Source: Spartobacteria bacterium
GTDB lineage: Bacteria; Verrucomicrobiota; Verrucomicrobiia; Chthoniobacterales; UBA10450
Direction of reading: 5' to 3'
Assembly (NCBI GenBank): GCA_003167555.1
Contig: PMSN01000007.1
Coordinates: forward strand, 1 to 33,166
DNA: 33,166 nucleotides
Each line of letters starts with the position of its first letter. Position 1 is the first letter of the stretch. The notes beneath the pieces were generated by a model that was not told where the DNA came from, ran no database searches, and saw only the letters and a program-made list of their open reading frames with translations. The translations under genes were made by a program, and so were the position numbers. Shown piece after piece: positions 16,438 to 25,225 of the stretch.

Positions 16438-19029
16438 ATGATCCAGGATCTTAAGTTCGCGCTCCGGCAACTTTGGAAGGCGCCGGGGTTCACCATCGCG
16501 GCTGTGATCGTTCTCGCGCTCGGCATCAGCACGAACACCGCCATCTTCAGTCTCGTCGACACGATGCTGTTCAAACCGCCCCATTACACGAACCCGACGG
16601 AGATCGTGCAGCTCTTTTCCCAGGACAAAAAGAATCCGAAGACGTTCCGTGAGTTTTCTTATCCCACCTACCGCGACATCCGCGAGCAGAACACGGTCTT
16701 CACCGATGTCCTCGCTCATAATCTGGGCATGATCGGGATCGGCCAAAAAGGCGATACACGACGCGCCTTCACCGATATCGTCAGCGCGAATTATTTCTCG
16801 GTGCTGGGTGTTTTCCCGATGCAAGGGCGCACCTTTACAGCCGAAGAGGAAACACCTGGGCGCAGCACCCCCGTGGCGATCGTCAGTTACAATTACTGGC
16901 TGAAACAAAACCGCAATCCATCGCTGATCGGCTCGGAAATTATTATCAACGGCCGGCCCTTCACCATCGTCGGCATCATGCCGAAGGGTTTCTCGGGGAC
17001 GATGCACATCTTCTCCGCCGAGGTCTGGCTGCCGCTGGGTGTCTACGACCAGGTCGTAAACGATTTCGCGACGGAGAGCCACAGCGCGCTCGGTGAACGC
17101 GGCGGCGCGCATCTCCTTCTCATCGGCCGTCTCAAGCCGGGCATGACCGCCGCTTCCGCTGACCCCGCGCTCAAAACGCTGGCCGCGAACTTGGAGAAGG
17201 CGTTTCCAGTCGAACAAAAGGACCAGACCTTCCTGACCGCGCCGCTCTCACGCTTTTCGACCAGTTCGAGTCCAACCGGCGACGGTGAAATCCAAAAAAT
17301 CGCCCCGCTTCTTTTCGGCATGGCCGTTGTTGTCTTGCTTGTCGCGTGTCTGAACCTCGCGAACATGTTGCTCGCGCGCGGCACGGCGCGGCGCAAGGAA
17401 ATCGCCATTCGTCTCGCGCTCGGCGGCAGCCGCGTCCGTATCGTCCGCCAGCTCCTCACCGAGGGTTTGGTCCTGGCGATTCTCGGCGGCGGCCTCGGAA
17501 TGTTTCTGGGTCTGTGGTCGTCCGATCTGCTCATTGCCTCCATCGGTAATCTCATTCCACTCGACCTCGTCTTCCTGAGCGGACCGAACCCTTCGATGCT
17601 CGCGGCGACCTTTGGCCTTTGCCTGCTCGGCACGCTTTGCTTCGCTCTCGGGCCTGCGGTAAAACTCTCCCGCACCGCCGTCATTACGGACTTGAAAGAG
17701 AACGCCGGTGAAGACGCGGTGAAACGCCGCTGGAAATTTCTCCCGCGCAATCCGCTCGTCGTGGTCCAGATCGCGTTCTCGCTCGCGCTCCTTACCGCCG
17801 CCGCGCTTTTCATTCGCGGCGCAATGAAGGCCGCCTCTCCCGACACGGGCCTCCAGGCGGACCGCACTTTTCTTCTCGAAGTCGACGCGAGTCTCGGCGG
17901 CTACGATCAGAAACGCGGGCAGGATCTTTACCGCAATCTCGGCGAACGGCTTGCCGCGCTGCCCGGAGTGGAACATGCCAGCCTCTCGGCCACGATCCCG
18001 TTTGGGATGATTTCGCTCAGCAAACCCGTGCAGCGGGCCGGGGTTAATCCCGCGCCGGACGCGAAACCAGCCACGGCCGCCGATGGACTCGCGTTTGACG
18101 CGACATGGGACAGCGTCGGCACAGATTATTTTGCCACGGTCGGTCTGCCGCTGCTGCGTGGGCGCGCTTTTACCACCGCTGAAGCCACGCAAAACAGCGG
18201 GCCGGCCGTCGCGATCATCGATGAAGCGCTCGCGAAAAAACTTTGGCCGGAAGGCGACGCGCTCGGCCAGCGGATCCAATATTCGCACGCCAACGCGCCG
18301 CGCGGAAAAGATGGCGGCAGTGCCGGAGTCGGCGTCAGACAGGATGGAAGCGGCGACATCAAACCCGGCGAATCGATTGAGATTGTCGGCATCGTTCCGG
18401 CGACGCGTCACGACCTTTTCGAGAAAGAAGCGCGCGGCGCGCTTTACGTGCCGTTTGGCCGCAGCTTTCAGAGCAACGCTTTCTTCTTCATCAAATTCAA
18501 CTCCCTCCCCCGCGGCAACGAAGTGGCGGCGGCCGACGTCATTCGCCGAACTGTGCGCGAAGTCGATGGAACGCTGCCGATTCTCTCGCTCAAGACTTTC
18601 GAGCGGCATCTCGACAGCAATCTCCAGCTCTGGATCGTGCGCGCGGGCGCGACGTTGTTCTCAGTTTTCGGCGGACTCGCGCTCGGTCTGGCCGTTGTGG
18701 GAGTTTACGGCGTGAAAGCGTACTCGGTGGCGCGGCGCACGCGTGAGATCGGCATTCGGATGGCGCTGGGCGCGCGGCGCGAGACCGTGCAGTGGATGAT
18801 CCTGCGCGAAGGATTCGTGATGCTCGCGAGCGGGATCGTCATCGGCCTGCTCCTCGCGGTGGTCACAGGGAAACTGGTCAGCACGATGCTCTACGAGGTC
18901 GGCGCGCTGGATCCGATCGCGTTTACGCTTGCGCCGCTCATTCTCGCCGCCGCCGCGATCGTCGCGACCTGGCTACCGGCCCGGCGCGCCACGCGCATCA
19001 GCCCGATGGCGGCTTTGCGAACTGAATAA
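16438..19029 (+). CDS. ABC transporter permease, ADOP-type MacB/FtsX duplicated protein
   Basis: An 863-residue inner-membrane protein made of two MacB-periplasmic-domain plus FtsX-like units. The N-terminus MIQDLKFALRQLWKAPGFT and first membrane helix (about 18-40) are typical. The first FtsX block (about 285-410) contains LVACLNLANMLLARGTARR and EIAIRLALGGSRVRIVRQ. A second membrane entry near 440-460 opens the second unit. Its FtsX block (about 725-855) contains AYSVARRTREIGIRMALGA and ends PARRATRISPMAALRTE. Such Acidobacterial-duplicated-orphan-permease proteins usually lack an ATPase partner in the same operon, and none is seen here. The substrate is unknown; MacB relatives work in efflux or lipoprotein-related tasks. 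It reads intact end to end. Confidence 0.9.
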   Translation: MIQDLKFALRQLWKAPGFTIAAVIVLALGISTNTAIFSLVDTMLFKPPHYTNPTEIVQLFSQDKKNPKTFREFSYPTYRDIREQNTVFTDVLAHNLGMIGIGQKGDTRRAFTDIVSANYFSVLGVFPMQGRTFTAEEETPGRSTPVAIVSYNYWLKQNRNPSLIGSEIIINGRPFTIVGIMPKGFSGTMHIFSAEVWLPLGVYDQVVNDFATESHSALGERGGAHLLLIGRLKPGMTAASADPALKTLAANLEKAFPVEQKDQTFLTAPLSRFSTSSSPTGDGEIQKIAPLLFGMAVVVLLVACLNLANMLLARGTARRKEIAIRLALGGSRVRIVRQLLTEGLVLAILGGGLGMFLGLWSSDLLIASIGNLIPLDLVFLSGPNPSMLAATFGLCLLGTLCFALGPAVKLSRTAVITDLKENAGEDAVKRRWKFLPRNPLVVVQIAFSLALLTAAALFIRGAMKAASPDTGLQADRTFLLEVDASLGGYDQKRGQDLYRNLGERLAALPGVEHASLSATIPFGMISLSKPVQRAGVNPAPDAKPATAADGLAFDATWDSVGTDYFATVGLPLLRGRAFTTAEATQNSGPAVAIIDEALAKKLWPEGDALGQRIQYSHANAPRGKDGGSAGVGVRQDGSGDIKPGESIEIVGIVPATRHDLFEKEARGALYVPFGRSFQSNAFFFIKFNSLPRGNEVAAADVIRRTVREVDGTLPILSLKTFERHLDSNLQLWIVRAGATLFSVFGGLALGLAVVGVYGVKAYSVARRTREIGIRMALGARRETVQWMILREGFVMLASGIVIGLLLAVVTGKLVSTMLYEVGALDPIAFTLAPLILAAAAIVATWLPARRATRISPMAALRTE

Positions 19030-19095
19030 GATTTGTTCGCGGAGCGGTGCCGCAAAGGTCTTGGCGATTAGAAAACCAATTGCTACCCTCGGCTC

Positions 19096-19722
19096 GTGAG
19101 TCCCGTTAGGTGCACGTCCATTCTCGCGGCGTTTGTCGCCTGTGGACTGGCGGCTTTCAACTCAATCGACGCGGCGCCGCCGGAATCGAAACCGACTTAT
19201 CCTCCAACGCTCCACGGCGGCGCGCCGTGCGGTTCGTGCATCGCACCGGCCGATCTTTCGTGGAAAACTGTCGTGACCTCCGCGAAAGAACCGGGCGAGC
19301 CCCTGATAATCTCCGGCACGATTCATCAGCCCGATGGCAAACCCGCGAACGGCGTTGTCCTCTTCATCTACCACACCGACGCCACCGGTTACTACAATGG
19401 GCAAGACGATGCGAGCCATCCGCGGCTCAAGGGCTGGATGAAAACAGGCGCCGATGGCCGCTACGAATTTCGCACGATCAAACCTGCTCCCTATCCGCAC
19501 CGAACGACACCGGCCCATATCCACGCGCATGTTTACGGGCCGGGGTATTCCGAGCGTTCGATCGATGATTACTGGTTCGAAGGCGATCCGTTCATTAACG
19601 CGCAAGCGCTCGCCAGAATGAAGGAGATGGGAGCGACGCCTGCCATCGTAGCTTTGAAACGCGATGGTGCAGGCGTGCTAAGAGGCCTGCGCGACATCAC
19701 CCTCAAGCCTGTCCAGAATTAG
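19096..19722 (+). CDS. Exported intradiol ring-cleavage dioxygenase-like protein
   Basis: 208 residues from GTG 19096, with a Sec signal peptide (cleavage near Ala27). The core matches the catechol/protocatechuate intradiol dioxygenase fold: GTIHQPDGKPANGVVLFIYH, TGADGRYEFRTIKPAPYP and TPAHIHAHVYGPGY. Candidate non-haem Fe(III) ligands by comparison with PcaH are Tyr92, Tyr133, His141 and His143, and all four are present. At about 180 mature residues it is shorter than cytoplasmic enzymes and is exported, as in a poorly characterised secreted subgroup. The substrate is unknown. It is followed by a cytoplasmic 3-hydroxyanthranilate dioxygenase gene, which may or may not be functionally linked. 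Confidence 0.82.
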   Translation: MSPVRCTSILAAFVACGLAAFNSIDAAPPESKPTYPPTLHGGAPCGSCIAPADLSWKTVVTSAKEPGEPLIISGTIHQPDGKPANGVVLFIYHTDATGYYNGQDDASHPRLKGWMKTGADGRYEFRTIKPAPYPHRTTPAHIHAHVYGPGYSERSIDDYWFEGDPFINAQALARMKEMGATPAIVALKRDGAGVLRGLRDITLKPVQN

Positions 19723-19781
19723 GAACCGTTTCGCCAAACGGCGTGTTTGACGCTGCGCGGGTAAAGAAATAGCCTCGCTCC

Positions 19782-20363
19782 ATGGCTAATCTTGTCGAGC
19801 CTCCACCGCTGTCGTCAGAAACCGCCGCCACCCCGAAAGTGCAGCCGCCGGTCAATCTCACCAACTGGATCGAAGAGAACCGGCACCTCTTTAAGCCGCC
19901 GGTCAGTAACCGTTACCTCTACGACGGGCGCGATTTTTTCGTAATGGTGATCGCCGGTCCGAACGCGCGGAACGACTTCCATCTGGTCGATTCGGAAGAA
20001 TATTTCTACCAACTCAAGGGCGACATCAAAGTGCGCATCCGCGAAGGCGAGCGGATCGTGGATCACCTCGTGCGCGAGGGAGAGACGTTCTTCATTCCGC
20101 CGAATGTGCCGCACGCGCCGGTGCGACCGCCGGACACGCTCGGCGTCGTCGTTGAGCGCCGCCGTCCGCCCGGCGAGAAGGAACACGTCATCTTCTATTG
20201 CCCGAATTGCGAGGCGCTGGTGGAAGACATTCAGTTCGACTGCGCGGACATCGTCGAGCATTTCAGCCAGGCCATGCTCGACTTCTGGAACGACGATGCG
20301 CGGCGCACCTGCAAGAAGTGCGGCACGAAAGTCGCCAAGCCGGAGCCAGTGAAGCCATTCTAG
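19782..20363 (+). CDS. nbaC: 3-hydroxyanthranilate 3,4-dioxygenase
   Basis: Opens the ring of 3-hydroxyanthranilate to 2-amino-3-carboxymuconate semialdehyde with Fe(II) and O2 (kynurenine or 2-nitrobenzoate pathway). The 193-residue cupin shows the Fe ligands His67, Glu73 and His111 (NDFHLVDSEEYFYQLKGD and PPNVPHAP), spaced as in the Cupriavidus enzyme. The C-terminus carries the bacterial rubredoxin-like metal site with two CxxC pairs: Cys140/Cys143 and Cys177/Cys180. The next plus-strand gene encodes the ACMSD-type decarboxylase that uses its product, so the pair is a functional module. Confidence 0.94.
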   Translation: MANLVEPPPLSSETAATPKVQPPVNLTNWIEENRHLFKPPVSNRYLYDGRDFFVMVIAGPNARNDFHLVDSEEYFYQLKGDIKVRIREGERIVDHLVREGETFFIPPNVPHAPVRPPDTLGVVVERRRPPGEKEHVIFYCPNCEALVEDIQFDCADIVEHFSQAMLDFWNDDARRTCKKCGTKVAKPEPVKPF

Positions 20364-20383
20364 TGGCAAGGATTAATTGTAGG

Positions 20384-20438
20384 GCGTTTCTGTGAAACGC
20401 TGTCGCCATATGGCAAGGTGGCGTCTGGCATAGACGCC
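20384..20438. repeat. REP-like double hairpin between nbaC and the ACMSD gene
   Basis: GCGTTTC (20384-20390) pairs with GAAACGC (20394-20400), and GGCGTCT (20420-20426) with AGACGCC (20432-20438). The 18-bp stretch at 20381-20398 recurs exactly at 25224-25241. The element ends 6 nt before the ACMSD start codon and could affect expression of the downstream gene. Confidence 0.75.
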
Positions 20439-20444
20439 AGGCAA

Positions 20445-21485
20445 ATGAAGATCGACCTGCACACGCACATCCTCCCGCACGATTGGCCCGATCTCGACGC
20501 GAAATACGGCTACAGTGGATTCGTTAGGCTGGAACATCATCAGCCGTGTTGCGCGCGAATGATGATTGGCGATCGCGTTTTTCGCGAGATCACCGACAAC
20601 GTGTGGGACCCCAGGCGCCGCATCGAGGAATGCGATCAAGCCGGCGTGACGATGCAGGTGCTTTCGACCGTGCCGGTGATGTTCAGCTATTGGGCGAAGC
20701 CGGCCGACGCGCTCGATCTTTCGCGGCGGTTAAACGATCACATTGCCGAAGTCGTGCGCGCTCATCCGGCGAGGTTCGCGGGCCTGGCGACGATTCCGTT
20801 GCAGGACCCGGAGATGGCGGCGCGCGAGTTGGAGCGCTGTGTCTCCGAGCTCGGCCTGCGCGGCGCGCAGATCGGCACGCACGTGGACGCGAACCCGCAT
20901 TTCGGCCGCATCGACACCTTGAACCTGGACAACGCGTCGCTCCAGCCGGTTTGGAGCGCAGCGGAACAGCTCGAGGCCGCGATCTTCGTTCATCCGTGGG
21001 ACATGCTCGGCAAGGAGCGCATGCCGAAATATTGGCTGCCGTGGCTAGTCGGCATGCCGGCTGAGACATCCCTCGCGATCTGCTCGATGATCTTCGGCGG
21101 CGTCTTCGAGCGTTTTCCAAAACTTCGCGTCGCCTTCGCGCACGGCGGCGGCGCGTTTCCTTTCACGATCGGCCGGATCGAACATGCCTTCCACGTCCGG
21201 CCGGATTTGTGCGCGACGGACAACAAGGCGAACCCGCGAAAATATCTCGCCGACGGCGACACACCCGCGCGGTTCTACGTCGACTCGCTCGTTCACGATC
21301 CCGACTCGCTGAAGTTGCTAATGAAGCTCTTCGGTGCACAACGTGTCGCGCTCGGCTCCGATTATCCGTTCCCGCTCGGCGAAGCACGGTCCGGCGAACT
21401 CATCGAGGGGATGAACGAGCTATCGCCGCAGGTGAAAACGCAACTGCTCTCCGGAACGGCGTGCGAGTTTCTTGGCCTCAAGTAG
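20445..21485 (+). CDS. nbaD: 2-amino-3-carboxymuconate-6-semialdehyde decarboxylase-type amidohydrolase
   Basis: A zinc-dependent decarboxylase of the ACMSD family that converts the NbaC product to 2-aminomuconate semialdehyde, diverting it from quinolinate. The 346 residues fit the family (about 335). Metal ligands are His6 and His8 (IDLHTHILP), His183 (FVHPWDM) and Asp306 (GSDYPFPLGE); His233 (AFAHGGGAFPF) is the likely catalytic base. FERFPKLRVAFAHGG is a typical signature. I chose ATG 20445 because it gives the standard MKIDLHTH start; the frame is open to 20418, but those codons lie in the upstream repeat. The call as ACMSD, not another amidohydrolase_2 enzyme, leans on the neighbour nbaC. 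Confidence 0.9.
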   Translation: MKIDLHTHILPHDWPDLDAKYGYSGFVRLEHHQPCCARMMIGDRVFREITDNVWDPRRRIEECDQAGVTMQVLSTVPVMFSYWAKPADALDLSRRLNDHIAEVVRAHPARFAGLATIPLQDPEMAARELERCVSELGLRGAQIGTHVDANPHFGRIDTLNLDNASLQPVWSAAEQLEAAIFVHPWDMLGKERMPKYWLPWLVGMPAETSLAICSMIFGGVFERFPKLRVAFAHGGGAFPFTIGRIEHAFHVRPDLCATDNKANPRKYLADGDTPARFYVDSLVHDPDSLKLLMKLFGAQRVALGSDYPFPLGEARSGELIEGMNELSPQVKTQLLSGTACEFLGLK

Positions 21486-21511
21486 ATTGGTGCGAAACAC
21501 AAACACTGCGC

Positions 21512-22018
21512 ATGAGCGACGAACCCGCGGCAATTCCATTAGCCGATATCCTCCGTGCGGCTAACGAATTGGTCGCATCAGGTTTGATTGAAGACCACGT
21601 CTTAGGAGGTGCGCTGGCCGCCATTTATTACGTCGAGCCCTTCACTACCTATGATGCTGACATCTTTTTCATCGCCGCCGACAAATCGCTCCGGGCGGGA
21701 ATTCCCGCCATCTATTCGCATCTTCAGTCAAAAGGCTGGCACGTCGAGCGCGAGCATCTGTTGATCAGAGATTTTCCGGTGCAGTTTCTGGCCGCGTCCG
21801 GGTTGACGGAAGAAGCCGTGCGCAAAGCGCGGCCCATCGAATACGAAGGTGTGGCAGCAAAAGTCTTTTCCCCGGAATACATCATTGCCATCGCCGCGAG
21901 TGTTGGCCGGCACAAAGATTGGGCCCGGATCGACCAACTCCAGGAACAAGCCGAGATCGACCGCAAGTTGCTGGACGATGTCTTGCGAAGGTATAATTTG
22001 AAGTTACCAAAGCCATGA
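21512..22018 (+). CDS. Nucleotidyltransferase-fold protein (MNT/AbiEii-like)
   Basis: 168 residues with features of a minimal polymerase-beta-type nucleotidyltransferase. It has a GGALA motif (32-36) and the metal-binding pair Asp48/Asp50 in TTYDADIFF. The position usually held by a third acidic residue reads Gln in FPVQFLAA, so catalysis is uncertain. It ends with an ATGA overlap to a 63-residue basic helical protein. Such two-gene arrangements often behave as toxin-antitoxin or phage-defence modules, but nothing here proves it. The start ATG at 21512 is 26 nt after the ACMSD stop. Confidence 0.7.
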   Translation: MSDEPAAIPLADILRAANELVASGLIEDHVLGGALAAIYYVEPFTTYDADIFFIAADKSLRAGIPAIYSHLQSKGWHVEREHLLIRDFPVQFLAASGLTEEAVRKARPIEYEGVAAKVFSPEYIIAIAASVGRHKDWARIDQLQEQAEIDRKLLDDVLRRYNLKLPKP

Positions 22019-22206
22019 CGCCAACGATGCGACGAGCGCTTGCCCGAGAAAGTTTTGCCAGCAAGATCGAGAAGGTCGGCCAACTCATTCGCCTTGCCAC
22101 CAAACTCAAAACCGCACGCGGTGAACCGAAGCGATCAACGGTTCAACCGACGAAGCGCAAGTATTCGCGGTCCCACGCGGCCGGAATATTTTCGCGGGGC
22201 GAATAG
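22015..22206 (+). CDS. Small basic protein overlapping the nucleotidyltransferase gene
   Basis: 63 residues; its start overlaps the preceding stop (ATGA), implying translational coupling. The N-terminal half is helical (RRALARESFASKIEKVGQLI). The second half is Lys/Arg/Ser-rich and overlaps the 3' end of the convergent Rieske gene by 64 nt, so it is probably unconstrained. It is a possible partner of the nucleotidyltransferase. I do not recognise a family. Confidence 0.5.
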   Translation: MTPTMRRALARESFASKIEKVGQLIRLATKLKTARGEPKRSTVQPTKRKYSRSHAAGIFSRGE

Positions 22207-23270
22207 GGGCCAGGTTGATAAGCGCGCGAGGCGATGCCTTGCTGGCTTAGCTCGCAGACGTGCCAGTCCTGCTTGTTGGTCATGTCCCAAAAGTCGATGG
22301 CGTCGTTCGGATGAAAATCAGAGCGATCGAAAGCTTCCGGATGGAAATACCAATCACACAGGATAAGTGTCCGTTCCGGCGATCGCGGCCAGAGTTGATG
22401 CACCATGACGTATTCAGGATGCATGCTCAGAAGCATGTTCGGGAAAATGGAATAATAGAAAACGCGCGCGTGGTCCTCAGCCTTGATGTCGCCCACCGGC
22501 AGCGCGCAAACGTTGCCGCTCATTGTCAGGCTTTTGCCGCTTGTAATCGGCATGAAGCCTCCAAGAAAAGGCCCTTCGCACAGATCGTTCTCCGCCAGGT
22601 CGTAGGGCGTCAGTTTCTGGAGCGCGGGATGAACTCCCGGGCAATGATAGCACTCCGAATAATTCTCGAAGATCAACTTCCAGTTCGCGCGGACATCATA
22701 CTCAATCCGTTTCGCTGAACGCAGCTTCGGTAGATTCCAGTGAGAAAATTTCCCGGCCAGCGGCGCAAACACTTCCTTCAGTGGCTTGGGCGCCTTCGCC
22801 AGATTCACGAAGATGAATCCTTCCCATATCGCCAGCTTCACCGCATGCAACGAATAGTCGGCCTTATCAAAGCCGTCCGCCTCGTCCATGTGCGGTGCGC
22901 CGATCAATCCTCCATCGAGCCCATAGGTCCAGGCGTGATACGGGCATTGAATCGCCGACAAGCGTCCCGTTTTCTCCTCGCACAATCGCGTCCCACGATG
23001 GCGGCAGACATTATAGAAGGCGCGCACCGTCGCTTCTCGATCGCGCACAACGATCAGGCTTTCCCGCGCCACTTCTTGAACGAAATAATCACCTGGCCTA
23101 CCGATCTGATTCTGGTGCCCGACCAAGGCCCATTGCTTGGAAAAGATCGCCGCCTGTTCTTCGGCAAAGATGTCCGGCGAAATGAAGTAACGCTGCGGCA
23201 GAGTCATCGCGCCCGCTCTGAAAGTGTCGGCCGTCTTACGAAATGAAGGTGTCACAGAGGTTTGAGCCAT
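22143..23270 (-). CDS. Rieske [2Fe-2S] aromatic-ring-hydroxylating-type oxygenase, alpha subunit
   Basis: A 375-residue oxygenase component from ATG 23270. A GGGGGA stretch 9 nt upstream supports this start over the TTG three codons earlier. The Rieske centre is CRH (Cys89, His91) and CPYH (Cys109, His112). The mononuclear iron motif NYSECYHCPGVHP gives His209 and His214; the third ligand, an Asp, should lie near WDMTNKQDW. The bridging position is Glu206 (ECYHC) where most dioxygenases have Asp, as in the carnitine monooxygenase CntA group, so an aliphatic or quaternary-amine substrate is possible. No reductase or small subunit is adjacent. The substrate is unknown. Its 3' end overlaps the convergent small gene at 22015. 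Confidence 0.9.
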   Translation of the reverse strand: MAQTSVTPSFRKTADTFRAGAMTLPQRYFISPDIFAEEQAAIFSKQWALVGHQNQIGRPGDYFVQEVARESLIVVRDREATVRAFYNVCRHRGTRLCEEKTGRLSAIQCPYHAWTYGLDGGLIGAPHMDEADGFDKADYSLHAVKLAIWEGFIFVNLAKAPKPLKEVFAPLAGKFSHWNLPKLRSAKRIEYDVRANWKLIFENYSECYHCPGVHPALQKLTPYDLAENDLCEGPFLGGFMPITSGKSLTMSGNVCALPVGDIKAEDHARVFYYSIFPNMLLSMHPEYVMVHQLWPRSPERTLILCDWYFHPEAFDRSDFHPNDAIDFWDMTNKQDWHVCELSQQGIASRAYQPGPYSPRENIPAAWDREYLRFVG

Positions 23271-23331
23271 TACTTGCAATCCCCCGATCTCTCAATCACC
23301 AGCTCACTCAATGCCCCGGCTCGCTCAATGC

Positions 23332-25125
23332 TTACGCCGCGACCGATGGCTGCTCCGGCTCTTGCCTTACCGAAATACGTTGCGACACGATCACCATGTC
23401 CGAGGCCTCTTCGCCGATCTGGAAGGTCTCTTCGAGCAGCGGCGCGTTAAACGACGCTTGCAGCTTTAGTCGGAAAAGCGATTCCGTCAGAGACTGACGC
23501 ACTTCGTAGAAGAGGCGATCGAAAGTATCGCCAAACTCAGAATCCAAACGCCCGCGAAACTCCTGCTGGGAATCCCCCAGCCGTTGCTTGAAATCGCGCA
23601 GGACACTCGATCGGCGCCAGAGCAATCCCACTGCGACCAGCAAAATGCCCGTGCCCAAAAATATTCCACCCGTGATATCGAGCCAAAGGATCGGAGAGAG
23701 CGCCGCGATGACGACTCCCAGGGCGGCGAGGAGGCTGCCGGCCAAGGCAAGTTTCCGCACATCCGTGGTCTCGGCCACTTTGCCCCGCAGAATGCTCTCG
23801 TCGATCTGGAGACCTTCCAGTTTCGATCGCAATTGTTCGAGCATTCCCAACTGCTCCCCGGCTTGCGGCAGCAGGACGCCGGCTCGCAGCCGTTCCTGTC
23901 GACGCGCGAGGGTTTGAGTTAGCTCGTCCATCATCGTCCGCATCTCGTTGAAAAGATCCTTCGACACCTGCGCCGCTTCGGCTTCGATTTCTTTCCGGGC
24001 GGACTTTTCGAAGTCGGCCTTCAAATCGGCTAGCCACGCTTCCGTGTTCTTGTCCCGGAGAAACGGAATCGCGCGCCGCAAGAGTTTTCCCACGCGAAGA
24101 CCTTTGGCAAACTCATCCTCCGACTGCCTGGCCAGGCTGTCGTAGGTGGCAGCGAGCTTGTCGACAATGAGTAGCTTTAACCCGTTCGCCTTCGCTTCGC
24201 GCGTATCTACTTTGCAAAGCAGGTTCTGGTAGAACGCGCGCTCCTCCTCCATCGCCGTCTTCTCGGCGCGGAGATGTGCCAGCAATCGCGTCATGACCGA
24301 TCGGATCGTTTGATACGATCCTTCCACTTTCATCCGCCACGCTTCTCCACAGGCGATGGTAGTTTGGAGGTAGGTCCGAAACTCCGAGAAGCCGCTCTCC
24401 GGCATTACTTCTATTTCTCGCTTGGCCGAGAGCGTGAACACGGTCGGGTTCTCGACCTGCCGATCACGCGCATACTGCCTCACGTGTTCCAGGTTCGTGG
24501 TCAGCTCCCATTGGCTGGCGCGGTCCGCCTGCTGGAGCACAAACACCATCTTTCGGTGCCACTGTTTGCTGATCAAAGTCAGAAGCTCCCAGGCCGATTT
24601 CGTATGCGGGTTCACCGCGGAAAAAACAAACACCACGAGATCGCTTTGCGGGATGTAGTTCTCCGTGATCGTCTGATGATCCTTCATGATCGAGTTGGTC
24701 CCCGGCGTATCGACCATCGAGATTTCTCGAAGCGCTTCCTTCGGCAGCGAAACACGCTGCCAGGCGTCGCCCAGGTTCTCTATCTTGCGTTCCACTCCAT
24801 AGACCAATTCCTGGATGCGGACCGTGCACGGCCCCGGCGCCACTTCGCAAACATCCTCGCGGAGCAGCGCATTAATGAAGCTGCTCTTGCCCGCCTTCAC
24901 TTCCCCCACGATGACGAGCAACGCCGCCGCCTGGAGATTCGTCAGCCGCGCCCGGAGAATTTGGGAGGCCTCAATGTCCGCGCACCTTTCCGCCAGCCAC
25001 AAAGCGCGTTGCAGCAAACTCCGGAGCGTCTCGAACTGCGCCTTCAATTCCGGACTTAAAATATGAGGCGTCATCGCTGGGTTCTGGCCGTCCGTTTCCG
25101 GTTGCCTTTGCTCCACTTGGCTCAT
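23332..25125 (-). CDS. Dynamin-like GTPase (bacterial dynamin family)
   Basis: 597 residues from ATG 25125; the frame extends up to 25218, and ATG 25074 is another option. The GTPase domain has P-loop GEVKAGKSS (74-82), Thr101 as the probable switch-I residue (PGPCTVRI) and DTPG (139-142). The G4 element reads QQAD (198-201) in place of the usual NKxD or T/QKxD. Long alpha-helical coiled-coil regions follow (about 270-450). A hydrophobic hairpin at about 458-503 (two helices, LAGSLLAALGVVIAALSPIL and GGIFLGTGILLVAVGLLW) would anchor it in the membrane. Such proteins remodel or protect membranes. It is a single gene here, whereas many bacterial dynamins come in pairs. Confidence 0.85.
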   Translation of the reverse strand: MSQVEQRQPETDGQNPAMTPHILSPELKAQFETLRSLLQRALWLAERCADIEASQILRARLTNLQAAALLVIVGEVKAGKSSFINALLREDVCEVAPGPCTVRIQELVYGVERKIENLGDAWQRVSLPKEALREISMVDTPGTNSIMKDHQTITENYIPQSDLVVFVFSAVNPHTKSAWELLTLISKQWHRKMVFVLQQADRASQWELTTNLEHVRQYARDRQVENPTVFTLSAKREIEVMPESGFSEFRTYLQTTIACGEAWRMKVEGSYQTIRSVMTRLLAHLRAEKTAMEEERAFYQNLLCKVDTREAKANGLKLLIVDKLAATYDSLARQSEDEFAKGLRVGKLLRRAIPFLRDKNTEAWLADLKADFEKSARKEIEAEAAQVSKDLFNEMRTMMDELTQTLARRQERLRAGVLLPQAGEQLGMLEQLRSKLEGLQIDESILRGKVAETTDVRKLALAGSLLAALGVVIAALSPILWLDITGGIFLGTGILLVAVGLLWRRSSVLRDFKQRLGDSQQEFRGRLDSEFGDTFDRLFYEVRQSLTESLFRLKLQASFNAPLLEETFQIGEEASDMVIVSQRISVRQEPEQPSVAA

Positions 25126-25225
25126 GCGCCGCCGATCATATCGCCCGACTTCTCCCCTGCCCATCTGAAATTTGAAGAATCCGCCAAAATCTCGCGACCG
25201 AGCGATCTTCCCTCGCATTTTGGAG

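Noticed and set aside
17248-18609. 453-codon minus-strand frame inside the permease gene
   Set aside because: It is a shadow frame caused by high GC. The plus-strand permease is continuous and has the expected motifs.
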